The notes under the pieces: model-generated | What the model saw: the letters and a program-made list of their open reading frames with translations, nothing else | The model's database searches: none | What the model was told of the DNA's origin: nothing | Position numbers and translations under genes: made by a program | In this document: positions 19,227 through 27,592 of the stretch, piece by piece | How positions within the stretch are numbered: the stretch's first letter is position 1 | How the letters are laid out: every line of letters begins with the position of its first letter | DNA from: an uncultured Prevotella sp. | Lineage (GTDB): Bacteria; Bacteroidota; Bacteroidia; Bacteroidales; Bacteroidaceae | DNA: 64,000 nt | Assembly: GCA_944319945.1 (NCBI GenBank) | Contig: CALUFN010000004.1 | Location: forward strand, 1-64,000 | Direction: 5' to 3'

Positions 19227-20185
19227 TTACGTGCGCATTGGCTGAGATATTCGACATAAAATACGGGAACAGCCTTGAACTTGTAAAGTTGAAAAAACAT
19301 CCTGATGGTGTTAATTTTGTTGCAAGGACACAAAAAAACAACGGCGTCGTGGCCAAAGTCGTAAAACCTTTATATGAACCAGTATTCAGGAAAGGACTTA
19401 TAACAGTGGCCGTAAGTGGAAGCGTTATGGAGTCCTTCTTGCAAAATGAAGATTTCATAACCGGTTTTCATGTAATGGTTTTAACCCCGAAGATCGAAAT
19501 GTCCGACGAGGTAAAACTGTTCTACTGCCATTGTCTGCGGATGAACAAGTTTAAGTATTCTTACGGCAGGCAGGCCAACGTTACATTGCCGTCGCTCGAA
19601 GTGCCTGTCCTTAGTGCCGCTGAAGATTTTGTCAAGGATTTCTCGATAACGAAGCTGCAAAGCAGCATGATTGGGAATTTAGACTTGTCGTGGCTTAACA
19701 TTGAAGTTTCAAACAAGGGTGAAAAACGCGGATTGGTTCCGTTGTCCGAGCTTTTTCATACAAGAAACGGCGTAGCCTCAAGCGGCGTAAAAAGGTTGCA
19801 CTATAAGAAAAACGATAATTGGATACCTTACGTCAGGCCGTCATACAAACAATCGACAAGCATTGACGCATACGTGAATAAAAATATGTTCACCGAGGAC
19901 GAGGTTTTTCCTAAAGGTACCCTTTACGTGTCAACTAACGGACAAGGGAGCCATACCTATTCTTATGTGTCGGTATGCGAATTTGTTCCTAATTCGGACG
20001 TAACAGTACTCATTCCAAAGGAACCTATGACGTTGAAGGAAAAATTGTTTTATTCGATGTGCATAACTCATAACCGGTTCAAATTTTCATACGGAAGGAA
20101 ACCCAAAGGCTTTAGGCTTGAGAACGTGCTTCTGCCAGGCAAGATGGGAGAAATGTTCGACAAGTTGGATTTGCTGAATTGGTGA
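19223..20185 (+). CDS. BcgI-like R-M specificity subunit B
   Basis: Encodes 320 residues. The chain is a tandem pair of target-recognition half-domains. The first starts at LAEIFDIKYGNSLEL and ends with NKFKYSYGRQANVTLPSLEVP (about 110-130). The second starts at LVPLSELFHTRNGVASSG and ends with RFKFSYGRKPKGFRLENVLLP (about 285-305). The paired YGR...L...PV endings are the usual close of such half-domains. It would direct the subunit at 17361 to a bipartite site. It overlaps that gene by 4 nt and shares its lower GC content. The recognition sequence cannot be inferred. Confidence 0.82.
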   Translation: MITCALAEIFDIKYGNSLELVKLKKHPDGVNFVARTQKNNGVVAKVVKPLYEPVFRKGLITVAVSGSVMESFLQNEDFITGFHVMVLTPKIEMSDEVKLFYCHCLRMNKFKYSYGRQANVTLPSLEVPVLSAAEDFVKDFSITKLQSSMIGNLDLSWLNIEVSNKGEKRGLVPLSELFHTRNGVASSGVKRLHYKKNDNWIPYVRPSYKQSTSIDAYVNKNMFTEDEVFPKGTLYVSTNGQGSHTYSYVSVCEFVPNSDVTVLIPKEPMTLKEKLFYSMCITHNRFKFSYGRKPKGFRLENVLLPGKMGEMFDKLDLLNW

Positions 20186-20218
20186 TATTATAACAATCGC
20201 TTTTTATAAACATAAACA

Positions 20219-20644
20219 ATGACGATCAACGAAGCACAAGATGAGGTAATAGAGGAATTTTCCGACTTTACCGACTGGATGGACAAGTACCAGCTGCTGA
20301 TAGACCTCGGAGGCGAGCTGCAGCCGCTCGACGACAAGTATAAGACCGAGGCCAACCTCATAGACGGCTGCCAAAGCCGCGTGTGGCTGCAGGCCGACTA
20401 CCGTGACGGGCGTATCTGGCTGACCGCCGAGAGCGACGCGCTCATAGTGAAGGGCATCATCGCCCTGCTGATACGCGTGCTCAGCGGACATACGCCGCAG
20501 GAGATCATCGACGCCGACCTGTATTTCATCGACCGCATAGGCCTGAAGGAACACCTCTCGCCCACGCGCTCAAACGGTCTGCTGGCCATGATCAAGCAAA
20601 TAAGGATGTACGCCGTAGCGTTCAATATTAAGGCAGACAAGTAA
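20219..20644 (+). CDS. sufE: SufE-family cysteine desulfuration protein
   Basis: Encodes 141 residues. Accepts sulfur from the cysteine desulfurase SufS for iron-sulfur cluster assembly in the cytosol. The active Cys51 lies in LIDGCQSRVW, the family hallmark; GGELQPLDDKYKTEANLIDG and FIDRIGLKEHLSPTRSNGL are also typical. The length fits the family. It starts 33 nt after the R-M operon and probably marks the return to core genome, with high GC again. Confidence 0.93.
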   Translation: MTINEAQDEVIEEFSDFTDWMDKYQLLIDLGGELQPLDDKYKTEANLIDGCQSRVWLQADYRDGRIWLTAESDALIVKGIIALLIRVLSGHTPQEIIDADLYFIDRIGLKEHLSPTRSNGLLAMIKQIRMYAVAFNIKADK

Positions 20645-20674
20645 TCAGCAGACAACTCGTCGACTAAAGAAGAA

Positions 20675-21211
20675 ATGAGGAAACTACGTGTTACTGAGAT
20701 GAACCGTCTGACGGTAGACGAGTTCAAGAAAGCCGGGAAGATGCCCCTCACGGTCGTCCTTGACGACGTTAGGAGCATGTACAACGTGGGGTCGGTGTTG
20801 CGCTCGTGCGACGCCTTCCGCGTGGAGGCCGTGTGGCTCTGCGGCATCACGGCCGCGCCGCCCCATCCCGAGATACACAAGACGGCGCTCGGCGCAGAGG
20901 ACAGCGTAGAGTGGCGCCACTTCGCGTCGGCCGCCGAGGCCGTGGCCGAGCTTCAGGCGCGCGGCGTGAGGGTGATGGCCGTGGAGCAGTGCGAGGGCAG
21001 CACGCGGCTCGACGACTTCCGCCCCGAGCCGGGCGCGGCCTACGCCGTAGTGCTGGGCAACGAGGTGAAGGGCGTGCACCAAGACGTGGTGGACGCCTGC
21101 GACGGCTGCCTCGAGATACCCCAGTACGGCACGAAGCACTCGCTCAACGTGTCGGTAACGGCCGGCATCGTGGTGTGGCACTTCGCACAATGCATAATTC
21201 ATAATTCATAA
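20675..21211 (+). CDS. TrmH/SpoU-family RNA 2'-O-methyltransferase
   Basis: Encodes 178 residues with the SPOUT knot fold. Motif 1 is NVGSVLRSCDAF, motif 2 AVVLGNEVKGV, and motif 3 IPQYGTKHSLNVSVTAGIVVWHF, which forms the SAM-binding knot. The target (tRNA or rRNA) cannot be told. The N-terminal RNA-binding domain of larger SpoU proteins is absent. It follows sufE by 30 nt. The last residues (CIIHNS) and the stop are encoded by the arm of a palindromic repeat (21209-21281), so the C-terminal tail is repeat-derived. Confidence 0.9.
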   Translation: MRKLRVTEMNRLTVDEFKKAGKMPLTVVLDDVRSMYNVGSVLRSCDAFRVEAVWLCGITAAPPHPEIHKTALGAEDSVEWRHFASAAEAVAELQARGVRVMAVEQCEGSTRLDDFRPEPGAAYAVVLGNEVKGVHQDVVDACDGCLEIPQYGTKHSLNVSVTAGIVVWHFAQCIIHNS

Positions 21212-21300
21212 TGCATAATAGGCTGCACGTTGGGAAATGGTTGAAAACACCCTCAATCCATGCGCAGCCTATTATGCATTATGCATTGTGCATTATGAAT
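21190..21300. repeat. Large palindrome between convergent genes (TAATGCATAAT family)
   Basis: TAATGCATAATAGGCTGC at 21209-21226 is perfectly complementary to 21264-21281, around a 37-nt loop, with imperfect extension outward in ATTCATAAT units. Both flanking genes, the methyltransferase (+) and marC (-), end inside its arms, so it probably acts as a bidirectional terminator. A related palindrome with a different core is at 22866-22941. Confidence 0.8.
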
Positions 21301-21940
21301 TAACAGAAGTTTTAATGATGTCGATGAGTATAGGCTTCATTCCGCCTACGAAGCATTCTACGGCTATCACCATGAGCAGCAGGCCCATGAGGCGCATCAT
21401 CACGTTGTTGCCCGTCTCGCCGAGCGCGCCCACGAGGCGCGTGGAGGCCCGCAGGATGAAGTAGGTGAGCAGGTAGATGAAGGCTATCGAGCCTATCAGT
21501 ATGGCCTTCATCGTGACGGTGTGGGCGTCGCTCATCAGCACTATGGCGTTGGCTATGGCGCCCGGGCCGCAGAGCATGGGTATGCCGAGCGGCGTTATCG
21601 AGATGTCGTCAACGTAGGTCTTTATCTCGCCCGGGTTCAGCTTCACGTGGGTGTAGCGCGCCTGCAGCATGTCGTAGCCTATCTTGAATATTATCACGCC
21701 GCCGGCTATGCGGAAGCCGTTGGTGGATATGCCGAAGAACATGAAGATGAACTGGCCCGCGAAGGTGAACACGATGAGGATCAGGAAGGCCGTGATCGTG
21801 GCGCGCTTCACTATCGAGCGGCGTTGCTCCTCGCTCAGGCCCTGGGTCATGGTGAGGAACACGGGCATCGTGCCGAGCGGGTTGGCAAGGGTGAAGATAG
21901 ACGTGAGGCACAGCAGTGCGTAAGGTAGTAATGTTTCCAT
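21293..21940 (-). CDS. MarC-family integral membrane protein
   Basis: Encodes 215 residues with about six hydrophobic segments. The start is METLLPYALLCLTSIFTLANPLGTMPVFLTMT, where the NPLG motif is typical of MarC/UPF0056 proteins; further conserved parts are GFRIAGGVIIFKIGYDML and ITPLGIPMLCGPGAI. It sits in the inner membrane; its transport role is unproven in the family. A -7 box in the minus direction (TACTTTTG) lies at 21964-21957. The last residues (TSVNS) are encoded by the arm of the palindrome it shares with the convergent gene. Confidence 0.92.
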   Translation of the reverse strand: METLLPYALLCLTSIFTLANPLGTMPVFLTMTQGLSEEQRRSIVKRATITAFLILIVFTFAGQFIFMFFGISTNGFRIAGGVIIFKIGYDMLQARYTHVKLNPGEIKTYVDDISITPLGIPMLCGPGAIANAIVLMSDAHTVTMKAILIGSIAFIYLLTYFILRASTRLVGALGETGNNVMMRLMGLLLMVIAVECFVGGMKPILIDIIKTSVNS

Positions 21941-21956
21941 AGTCTTAAGTTTTTTG

Positions 21957-21964
21957 CAAAAGTA
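21957..21964 (-). promoter_or_regulatory. -7 box of marC
   Basis: Reads TACTTTTG on the minus strand, matching TAnnTTTG, 17 nt upstream of the ATG at 21940. Confidence 0.5.
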
Positions 21965-22128
21965 CGAATAAATTAAGAGTTAAGAATCGAGAATCGAGAA
22001 AAAATGTTTCGAGGCTTAGCAACAAGGCTATTTTTCTTAATTCTTAATTCTTAACTCTTAATTTATTGCAGTTATCGATAATTTTTCGTTCCTTTGCAGC
22101 TGTAATAACGATTAAAAAGACGATAATT

Positions 22129-22830
22129 ATGAAAAGACTCATCACACTTGTCCTGCTTGCAGCGGCGATACTGCTGCCTGCGTCGGCGCAGCATTACAGG
22201 AGCAGCCAATATTACGAATACGGAAGCAGCAGGCTTAATTACGGTACGCACGAGAGCTGGTTCGGCACGGGCGACCTGTATTACGGCGTGAGGATAGGCC
22301 CGTCGTTCTCTAAGGTCAACTCAGACGACCCCGACCTCGACGGCGGCAACTGGCAGACGGGGCTTAACATCGGAGTGATGATGGGCATACCGCTGACCGA
22401 CCGCATGCCCCTCTTCATCGAGACCGGCCTGCAGTACACCGAGAAGGGCGGTAAGAAGAAAGTGACGAGCATGTATAAGGACGAGAAGCGCAAGATGACC
22501 TACGACCTTAACTACATCGAGCTGCCCATCGTGCTGAAGTATATTTACGACATCGACGGCCACTTCACCATCCATCCCTTCTTCGGCGGATACCTGGCCT
22601 GCGGCGTGGGCGGCAAGATCAAGAACTACGCCGACCGCGAGGCCTTCAGCTCGTTCTCAGACGAGGCCTTCCAGCGCTTCGACGGCGGCCTGCGCTTAGG
22701 CTGCGGCGTGGGCTACGACCTGTTTTACCTCGAGCTGGCTTACGACATCGGCCTGTCAAACATCTGCCACGACATGTTCGACACGTCGCACAACCGCAGT
22801 CTTGCGCTCAACTTCGGAGTAAACTTTTGA
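22129..22830 (+). CDS. PorT-like outer-membrane beta-barrel protein
   Basis: Encodes 233 residues. ATG 22129 gives MKRLITLVLLAAAILLPASAQ, a signal peptide; an upstream in-frame ATG at 22066 would add 21 residues ahead of the signal and is rejected. The mature part has alternating hydrophobic strands (YYGVRIGPSFSKV, LNIGVMMGIPLTDRMPLFIETGLQYTE, YIELPIVLKYIYDI, FFGGYLACGVGGKI, LRLGCGVGYDLFYLELAYDIGL). This is the pattern of the small 8-strand barrels of Bacteroidota. Function unknown; it is monocistronic and followed by a palindrome. Confidence 0.85.
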   Translation: MKRLITLVLLAAAILLPASAQHYRSSQYYEYGSSRLNYGTHESWFGTGDLYYGVRIGPSFSKVNSDDPDLDGGNWQTGLNIGVMMGIPLTDRMPLFIETGLQYTEKGGKKKVTSMYKDEKRKMTYDLNYIELPIVLKYIYDIDGHFTIHPFFGGYLACGVGGKIKNYADREAFSSFSDEAFQRFDGGLRLGCGVGYDLFYLELAYDIGLSNICHDMFDTSHNRSLALNFGVNF

Positions 22831-22839
22831 TAATGCATT

Positions 22840-22965
22840 TTTTAATGCGTAATTCATAATGCACAATGCATAATTGGGTTGCTGCGTGACGGTTTTTCAC
22901 GAAAAAAGGAACATCCGTCGGGTAGCAACCCAATTATGCATTATGAATTATGCATTATGAATTAA
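22840..22965. repeat. Large palindrome (TAATTGGGTTGC core)
   Basis: ATGCATAATTGGGTTGCT at 22866-22883 is perfectly complementary to 22924-22941; GACGG and CCGTC pair inside and ATGCATTATGAAT units extend the arms. It ends 5 nt before the flippase gene. A half copy with the same GCATAATTGGGTTGC core is at about 31428-31448. Confidence 0.8.
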
Positions 22966-22969
22966 GAAA

Positions 22970-24460
22970 ATGTCTTGCAAGGACGACAACAGCTACGGCC
23001 ACGTGCTTAAGTACACGGGCATCTTCGGCGGTGTGCAGGGGCTCGGCATCATAGCCGCGCTCGTGCGCAACAAGGCCGCCGCGCTGCTGCTCGGGCCGGC
23101 CGGCATGGGCTTGGCGTCGCTGTTCAACACGGCGGCCAACTTCATGTCGCAGGCCACGAGCCTCGGCGTGTCGTTCAGCGCAGTGAGGCACCTCTCTGAG
23201 ATATTCGACCGCGGCGACGCCGCGCTCACCGGCCGCTACGTGGCCGTGGTCAGGATGTGGAGCGCCGTGGCCGCCGTGCTGGGCGCAGCGGCGTGCCTGG
23301 CGGCTGCTCCCGCCGTGGGCCGCTACGTGTTCGACGGCGGCATCACTTTAGCCGAAGCCGCCGCGCTGGCCCCCGTGGTGGCCATGATAGCCCTGACGGG
23401 CGGCGAGACGGCCATACTCAAGGGCGCGCGCCTGCTCAGGGGGCTGGCCGCAGCCCAGGTGCTCACGGCCCTGGCCTCGCTCGTGGTGGCCGTGCCGCTC
23501 TACTGGGCTATGGGCGCGGCCGGCATCATCCCCGTGCTGCTGCTATCCACGGCGGCCGGGCTCGTGGTCACGGCGCGCCGTTCGCTGGCCGCCTTTCCCC
23601 TCGGGCTGCCCGGGGGCGGAGGGCTGCGCCGCATCTTGGCCGAAGGCGGCGGCATGGTGAGGCTGGGGCTGGCGTTCATAGTGTCGGGCGTGGTGGGCAG
23701 CGGAGCCGAGATGCTGGTGCGCTCGTATCTCAACACGTGCGCCGACCTGGCCACCGTGGGCCTCTACAACGCCGGATACATGATCACGGTGACTTACGCC
23801 GGCATGGTGTTCACGGCCATGGAGACCGACTATTTCCCCCGTCTCTCGGCCGTCAACCGCCACCGCGCCGCCGTCAACCTTGCCGCCAACCGCCAGATAG
23901 AGGTGTCGCTGCTCGTAATATCACCCATGATCGTGCTGATGACGGCGGCCCTGCCGCAGCTCGTACCGCTGCTTTACAGCGGGAGGTTCGCCCCCGTGGT
24001 GCCCATGGCCCAGGTGTCGCTGCTCTCGATGTACGCCCGCGCCATGATGCTGCCCGTGGCCTACATCACTCTGGCTAAGGGCCACTCGCGCGCCTACATG
24101 ATTCTCGAGACTGTTTCGGCGGCGGTCCTCGTTGGGCTGATGGCGGCGTGCTTCGGCGCGTGGGGGCTTACGGGTGCCGGCGTGGCGGTGCTGCTGGCCA
24201 ACGTGTTCGACCTCATCGTGACCTTCGCCTACGCCGCCCTGCGCTACGGCTACCGTCCCTCGCGCGCCGTGGTGATGACGGCGGCCGTGCAGGTGCCCTT
24301 AGGCGCGGCGGCCTACATTGCCGCCTCGTCGGGCAGCGTGTGGGTGCGCCTGGCCGTGGGCATAGCAGCCACCGCCGCCAGCGCAGGCCTGTCGGCTTAC
24401 GTTATTTACAAGAAGACCACGCTGTGGGAGAAAATAAGGAGAAAGGTGATTAAAAGGTGA
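22970..24460 (+). CDS. Wzx-like polysaccharide flippase (O-antigen translocase)
   Basis: Encodes 496 residues. A MATE/MOP-type membrane protein with about 12 hydrophobic segments that would flip lipid-linked oligosaccharide units across the inner membrane. The N-terminus YTGIFGGVQGLGIIAALVRNKAAALLLGPAGMGLASLF is typical of the O-antigen translocase group, as are YNAGYMITVTYAGMVFTAMETDYFPRLS (about 265-295) and AMMLPVAYITLAKG. It is extremely GC-rich and Ala-rich. It opens the surface-glycan cluster that runs to 31.4 kb. No Wzy polymerase is recognised nearby. Confidence 0.88.
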   Translation: MSCKDDNSYGHVLKYTGIFGGVQGLGIIAALVRNKAAALLLGPAGMGLASLFNTAANFMSQATSLGVSFSAVRHLSEIFDRGDAALTGRYVAVVRMWSAVAAVLGAAACLAAAPAVGRYVFDGGITLAEAAALAPVVAMIALTGGETAILKGARLLRGLAAAQVLTALASLVVAVPLYWAMGAAGIIPVLLLSTAAGLVVTARRSLAAFPLGLPGGGGLRRILAEGGGMVRLGLAFIVSGVVGSGAEMLVRSYLNTCADLATVGLYNAGYMITVTYAGMVFTAMETDYFPRLSAVNRHRAAVNLAANRQIEVSLLVISPMIVLMTAALPQLVPLLYSGRFAPVVPMAQVSLLSMYARAMMLPVAYITLAKGHSRAYMILETVSAAVLVGLMAACFGAWGLTGAGVAVLLANVFDLIVTFAYAALRYGYRPSRAVVMTAAVQVPLGAAAYIAASSGSVWVRLAVGIAATAASAGLSAYVIYKKTTLWEKIRRKVIKR

Positions 24461-24560
24461 AAGGGTGAAAAGGTGAAAAAGTGAGGCAAAACGCTATTTG
24501 ATTCTTCACCCTTTCACCCTTTCACCCTTTCACCCTTTCACCTTTTCACCTTTTATAGCG
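24461..24560. repeat. Fold-back GGTGAAAA / TTCACCC simple repeat
   Basis: Purine units (GTGAAAGGGTGAAAAGGTG) at about 24459-24485 face pyrimidine units (CACCCTTTCACCCTTTCACC) at about 24507-24556, so RNA from either strand can form a long hairpin. It probably terminates the flippase transcript. Confidence 0.7.
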
Positions 24561-24577
24561 TTTTACCGGCCACTGGC

Positions 24578-24608
24578 TTTGCCGTTATGTATAAAAACAT
24601 TATCTTTG
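24578..24608 (+). promoter_or_regulatory. Promoter of the ABC transporter gene
   Basis: TTTG at 24578-24581, a 19-nt spacer, and TATCTTTG at 24601-24608. Transcription should begin near 24614, which excludes the upstream in-frame ATG at 24587 as start. Confidence 0.8.
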
Positions 24609-24688
24609 CATGCGGAACATACGTTAGGGCAGAGGCGCGCATTGCCAATGAGGGCTATGACGGCGTGCCGCAGCCGATGTTAAGATAT

Positions 24689-26515
24689 ATGAAAGAATTT
24701 CTACAAGTGTTACGCCGTTTCGTGCCGCCGTACAAGAAGTACTTGGTGCTGACGGTAGTGTTCAACATCCTTTCGGCGGTGTTGAACATATTCTCTTTTA
24801 TGACGATCATACCAATCCTGCAGATTCTCTTCCAGACGGGCGAGGCCGAGAGGGTGACAGAGTTGACGCCGTGGAGCTGGACCGACCTGATGGGCACGCT
24901 CGTCAACCGCATGGAGTATTTCGCCTGCATGCTCATCGGCGGCTACGGCGAGACCACGGCCCTGCTGCTCATAGGCCTGTTCCTGGCCTTCATGACGTTT
25001 CTCAAGACGGGTGCCTACTTCCTCTCGTCGGCCACGATAATACCGATACGCACGGGCGTGGTGCGCGACATACGCAACCAGCTCTACCGCAAGATAACGT
25101 CGCTGCCCTTAGGCTTCTTCTCTGAGGAGCGCAAGGGCGACATCATAGCCCGCATGAGCGGCGACGTGCAGGAGATAGAGAACTCGATAATGTCGAGCCT
25201 CGACATGCTCTTCAAGAACCCCGTGCTCATCATCTTCTACTTCGCCACGCTGCTCATGATAAGCTGGGAGCTCACGCTTTTCACGCTCGTCTTCGTGCCC
25301 GTGATGGGGTGGGTGATGGGTCTGGTGGGCCGCAGGCTCAAGCAGAAGTCTATAAAGGCCCAGGCCCTGTGGAGCGACACGATGAGCCAGGTGGAGGAGA
25401 CGCTCGGCGGCCTGCGCATCATCAAGGCCTTCTGCGCCGAGGAGAAGATGAACCGGAGGTTCGACCGCGTTAACTCCGAGTACCGCGACAACATCCTCCG
25501 CGTGAACACCCGCCAGCAGATGGCCCACCCGATGAGCGAGTTTCTCGGCACGCTGATGATAGTCATAGTGCTGTGGTTCGGCGGCATGCTCGTGCTCGGC
25601 GGCAAGGGTCTGAGCGGCCCCACGTTCATCTACTACATGGTGATACTCTACAGCATCATCAACCCCCTGAAGGAATTTTCCAAAGCCGGCTACAACATCC
25701 CCAAGGGCCTCGCCTCGATGGAGCGCGTGGACAAGATACTCATGGCCGAGAACGACATCAAGGAGCCGGCACGGCCCGTGCGCGTAAGCGGATTCAACGA
25801 CAAGATAGAGTTCAGGAAGGTGTCGTTCCGCTACGGCGACAAGTGGGTGCTGCGCGACGTAGACCTCACCATAGAGAAGGGCAAGACGCTGGCCATAGTG
25901 GGGCAGAGCGGCGGCGGCAAGTCGACCCTCGTAGACCTGATACCCCGCTACTACGACGTGCAGCAGGGCGAGGTGCTCATCGACGGCGTGAACGTCAAGG
26001 ACATGGCCGTGCACGACCTGCGCCAGCTCATAGGCAACGTCAACCAGGAGGCCATACTCTTCAACGACTCGTTCCGCGCCAACATAGCCTTCGGCGTAGA
26101 CGGAGCCACGCAAGAGCAGATAGAGGCCGCCGCGCGCATAGCCAACGCACACGACTTCATCATGGAGACCGAGCACGGCTACGACACCAACATAGGCGAC
26201 CGGGGCGGACGCCTCTCAGGCGGCCAGCGCCAGCGCGTGAGCATAGCCCGCGCCATACTCAAGAATCCGCCCATACTCATACTCGACGAGGCCACCTCGG
26301 CCCTCGACACCGAGAGCGAACGCCTCGTGCAGCAGGCGCTCGAGCGACTCATGAAGACGCGCACCACCGTGGCCATAGCCCACCGCCTCTCCACCATACG
26401 CGGGGCCGACGAGATATGCGTGATGCACGAGGGACGCATCGTGGAGCGCGGCACTCACGACGAGCTCATCGCCCTCGGCGGATATTACAAGAAGCTCAAT
26501 GACATGCAACAATAA
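24689..26515 (+). CDS. ABC transporter, fused membrane and ATPase domains (MsbA/lipid exporter type)
   Basis: Encodes 608 residues from ATG 24689 (MKEFLQVLRRFVPPYKKYL); ATG 24677 is a near alternative. The six-helix exporter domain covers about 20-330. The ATPase domain carries Walker A GQSGGGKST, the Q-loop region NVNQEAILF, signature LSGGQRQR, Walker B ILILDEATSALD and the switch His in AHRLST. It works as a homodimer in the inner membrane and exports a lipid or lipid-linked glycan. With the flippase, acyltransferase and WaaP-like kinase genes nearby, a lipid A or LPS precursor role is plausible. It has its own promoter at 24578-24608. Confidence 0.92.
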   Translation: MKEFLQVLRRFVPPYKKYLVLTVVFNILSAVLNIFSFMTIIPILQILFQTGEAERVTELTPWSWTDLMGTLVNRMEYFACMLIGGYGETTALLLIGLFLAFMTFLKTGAYFLSSATIIPIRTGVVRDIRNQLYRKITSLPLGFFSEERKGDIIARMSGDVQEIENSIMSSLDMLFKNPVLIIFYFATLLMISWELTLFTLVFVPVMGWVMGLVGRRLKQKSIKAQALWSDTMSQVEETLGGLRIIKAFCAEEKMNRRFDRVNSEYRDNILRVNTRQQMAHPMSEFLGTLMIVIVLWFGGMLVLGGKGLSGPTFIYYMVILYSIINPLKEFSKAGYNIPKGLASMERVDKILMAENDIKEPARPVRVSGFNDKIEFRKVSFRYGDKWVLRDVDLTIEKGKTLAIVGQSGGGKSTLVDLIPRYYDVQQGEVLIDGVNVKDMAVHDLRQLIGNVNQEAILFNDSFRANIAFGVDGATQEQIEAAARIANAHDFIMETEHGYDTNIGDRGGRLSGGQRQRVSIARAILKNPPILILDEATSALDTESERLVQQALERLMKTRTTVAIAHRLSTIRGADEICVMHEGRIVERGTHDELIALGGYYKKLNDMQQ

Positions 26516-26534
26516 TTCATAATACATAATTGGG

Positions 26535-26622
26535 TGGGATATATAAAGGTGAAAAGGTGAAAAAGGTGAAGCCGCAAGGCATTTGGATTCTTCACTTTTC
26601 ACTCTTCACTTTTAATTTAAAG
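26535..26622. repeat. GGTGAAAA / TTCACTTTTC composite repeat with CCGCAAGGCATTTGGATT centre
   Basis: The purine arm GGTGAAAAGGTGAAAAAGGTG, the centre GCCGCAAGGCATTTGGATTC and the pyrimidine arm TTCACTTTTCACTCTTCAC fill the gap before the acyltransferase gene. The same centre occurs at about 30303-30322 and, in variant form, at about 41687-41706. Confidence 0.7.
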
Positions 26623-26626
26623 AAAC

Positions 26627-27577
26627 ATGACCAAACTTCTACAAGGCATAACATACGCGGCGTTTTACCTCATGTCGCTCCTTCCGTACAAGGCGCTCTA
26701 CGCCCTGTCAGACGTCTTTTATGCCGTGGTCTACCGCGTAGCCCGCTACCGTCTCAAGGTGGTAAGGCGCAACTTGGCCACATCGTTTCCCGACAAAAGC
26801 CCCGAAGAGCTTAAGTCGATAGAGCGCGGCTTCTACCGCTGGCTGTGCGACTACTTCGTGGAGACCGTCAAGCTGATGACCGTCAAGCGGGCCGAGCTGC
26901 TGCGCCACGTGGAGTTTCGCGGCACGGAAGCCATAGAAGACAGCTTCGACCGGGGCCAGGCCTGCGCCGGCATACTCGGCCACTACGGCAACTGGGAGAT
27001 GCTCTCGGCCACGGGCCTCGCCTTCACGAGGCACACAGAGGCCGTCGTGGGGCTCATCTACCACCCCCTGCGCAGCAAGATCTTCGACCGCCTCTTCATA
27101 AAGCTACGCCAAAGCATGGGCGGAGTGTGCGTGCCCAAGCAAGACATACTGCGCTATCTCGTCAGCTTCCGCAAGCAGGGGCTGATGAACATCTTCGGCT
27201 ACATAGCCGACCAGGCGCCCAAATACCAGAACATACACTTGTGGCTGCCCTTCATGGGCCACGACACGCCCGTGTTCACGGGCGCCGAGCGGCTGATGAG
27301 GAAGATGGGCAACACCGTGTTCTACATAGACGTGGAGCGGCCCAGCCGGGGCAGGTACGTCTACACCTTCAAGCCAATGACGGCCGACCCCGCCTCGCTG
27401 CCCGAGTACGAGATCACGCGCCGCTTCTTCGCCATGCTCGAGCAGAGCATACGCCGCGACCCCGCCATCTACCTGTGGAGCCACGACCGCTGGAAGCGCA
27501 CCCGAGAGGAGTTTGAGCGCGACTACGAGATAGACCACGGCCACGTGGTGAGGAAGCACGAAGACCGTGAACGATAA
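26627..27577 (+). CDS. Lipid A biosynthesis acyltransferase (LpxL/HtrB family)
   Basis: Encodes 316 residues. Adds a secondary acyl chain to lipid A at the inner membrane. A hydrophobic N-terminal anchor (about 8-45) precedes the catalytic region GILGHYGNWEM (about 118-128), where the HX4E motif matches the family's H-X4-D/E. IYHPLRSKIFDRLFIKLR, IADQAPKYQNIHLWLPFMGHDTPVFTGAE and the C-terminal LWSHDRWKRTREE are conserved. It runs 16 nt ahead of a glycosyltransferase gene and probably leads an operon with it. Confidence 0.92.
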   Translation: MTKLLQGITYAAFYLMSLLPYKALYALSDVFYAVVYRVARYRLKVVRRNLATSFPDKSPEELKSIERGFYRWLCDYFVETVKLMTVKRAELLRHVEFRGTEAIEDSFDRGQACAGILGHYGNWEMLSATGLAFTRHTEAVVGLIYHPLRSKIFDRLFIKLRQSMGGVCVPKQDILRYLVSFRKQGLMNIFGYIADQAPKYQNIHLWLPFMGHDTPVFTGAERLMRKMGNTVFYIDVERPSRGRYVYTFKPMTADPASLPEYEITRRFFAMLEQSIRRDPAIYLWSHDRWKRTREEFERDYEIDHGHVVRKHEDRER

Positions 27578-27592
27578 CACATTAATCAGACA

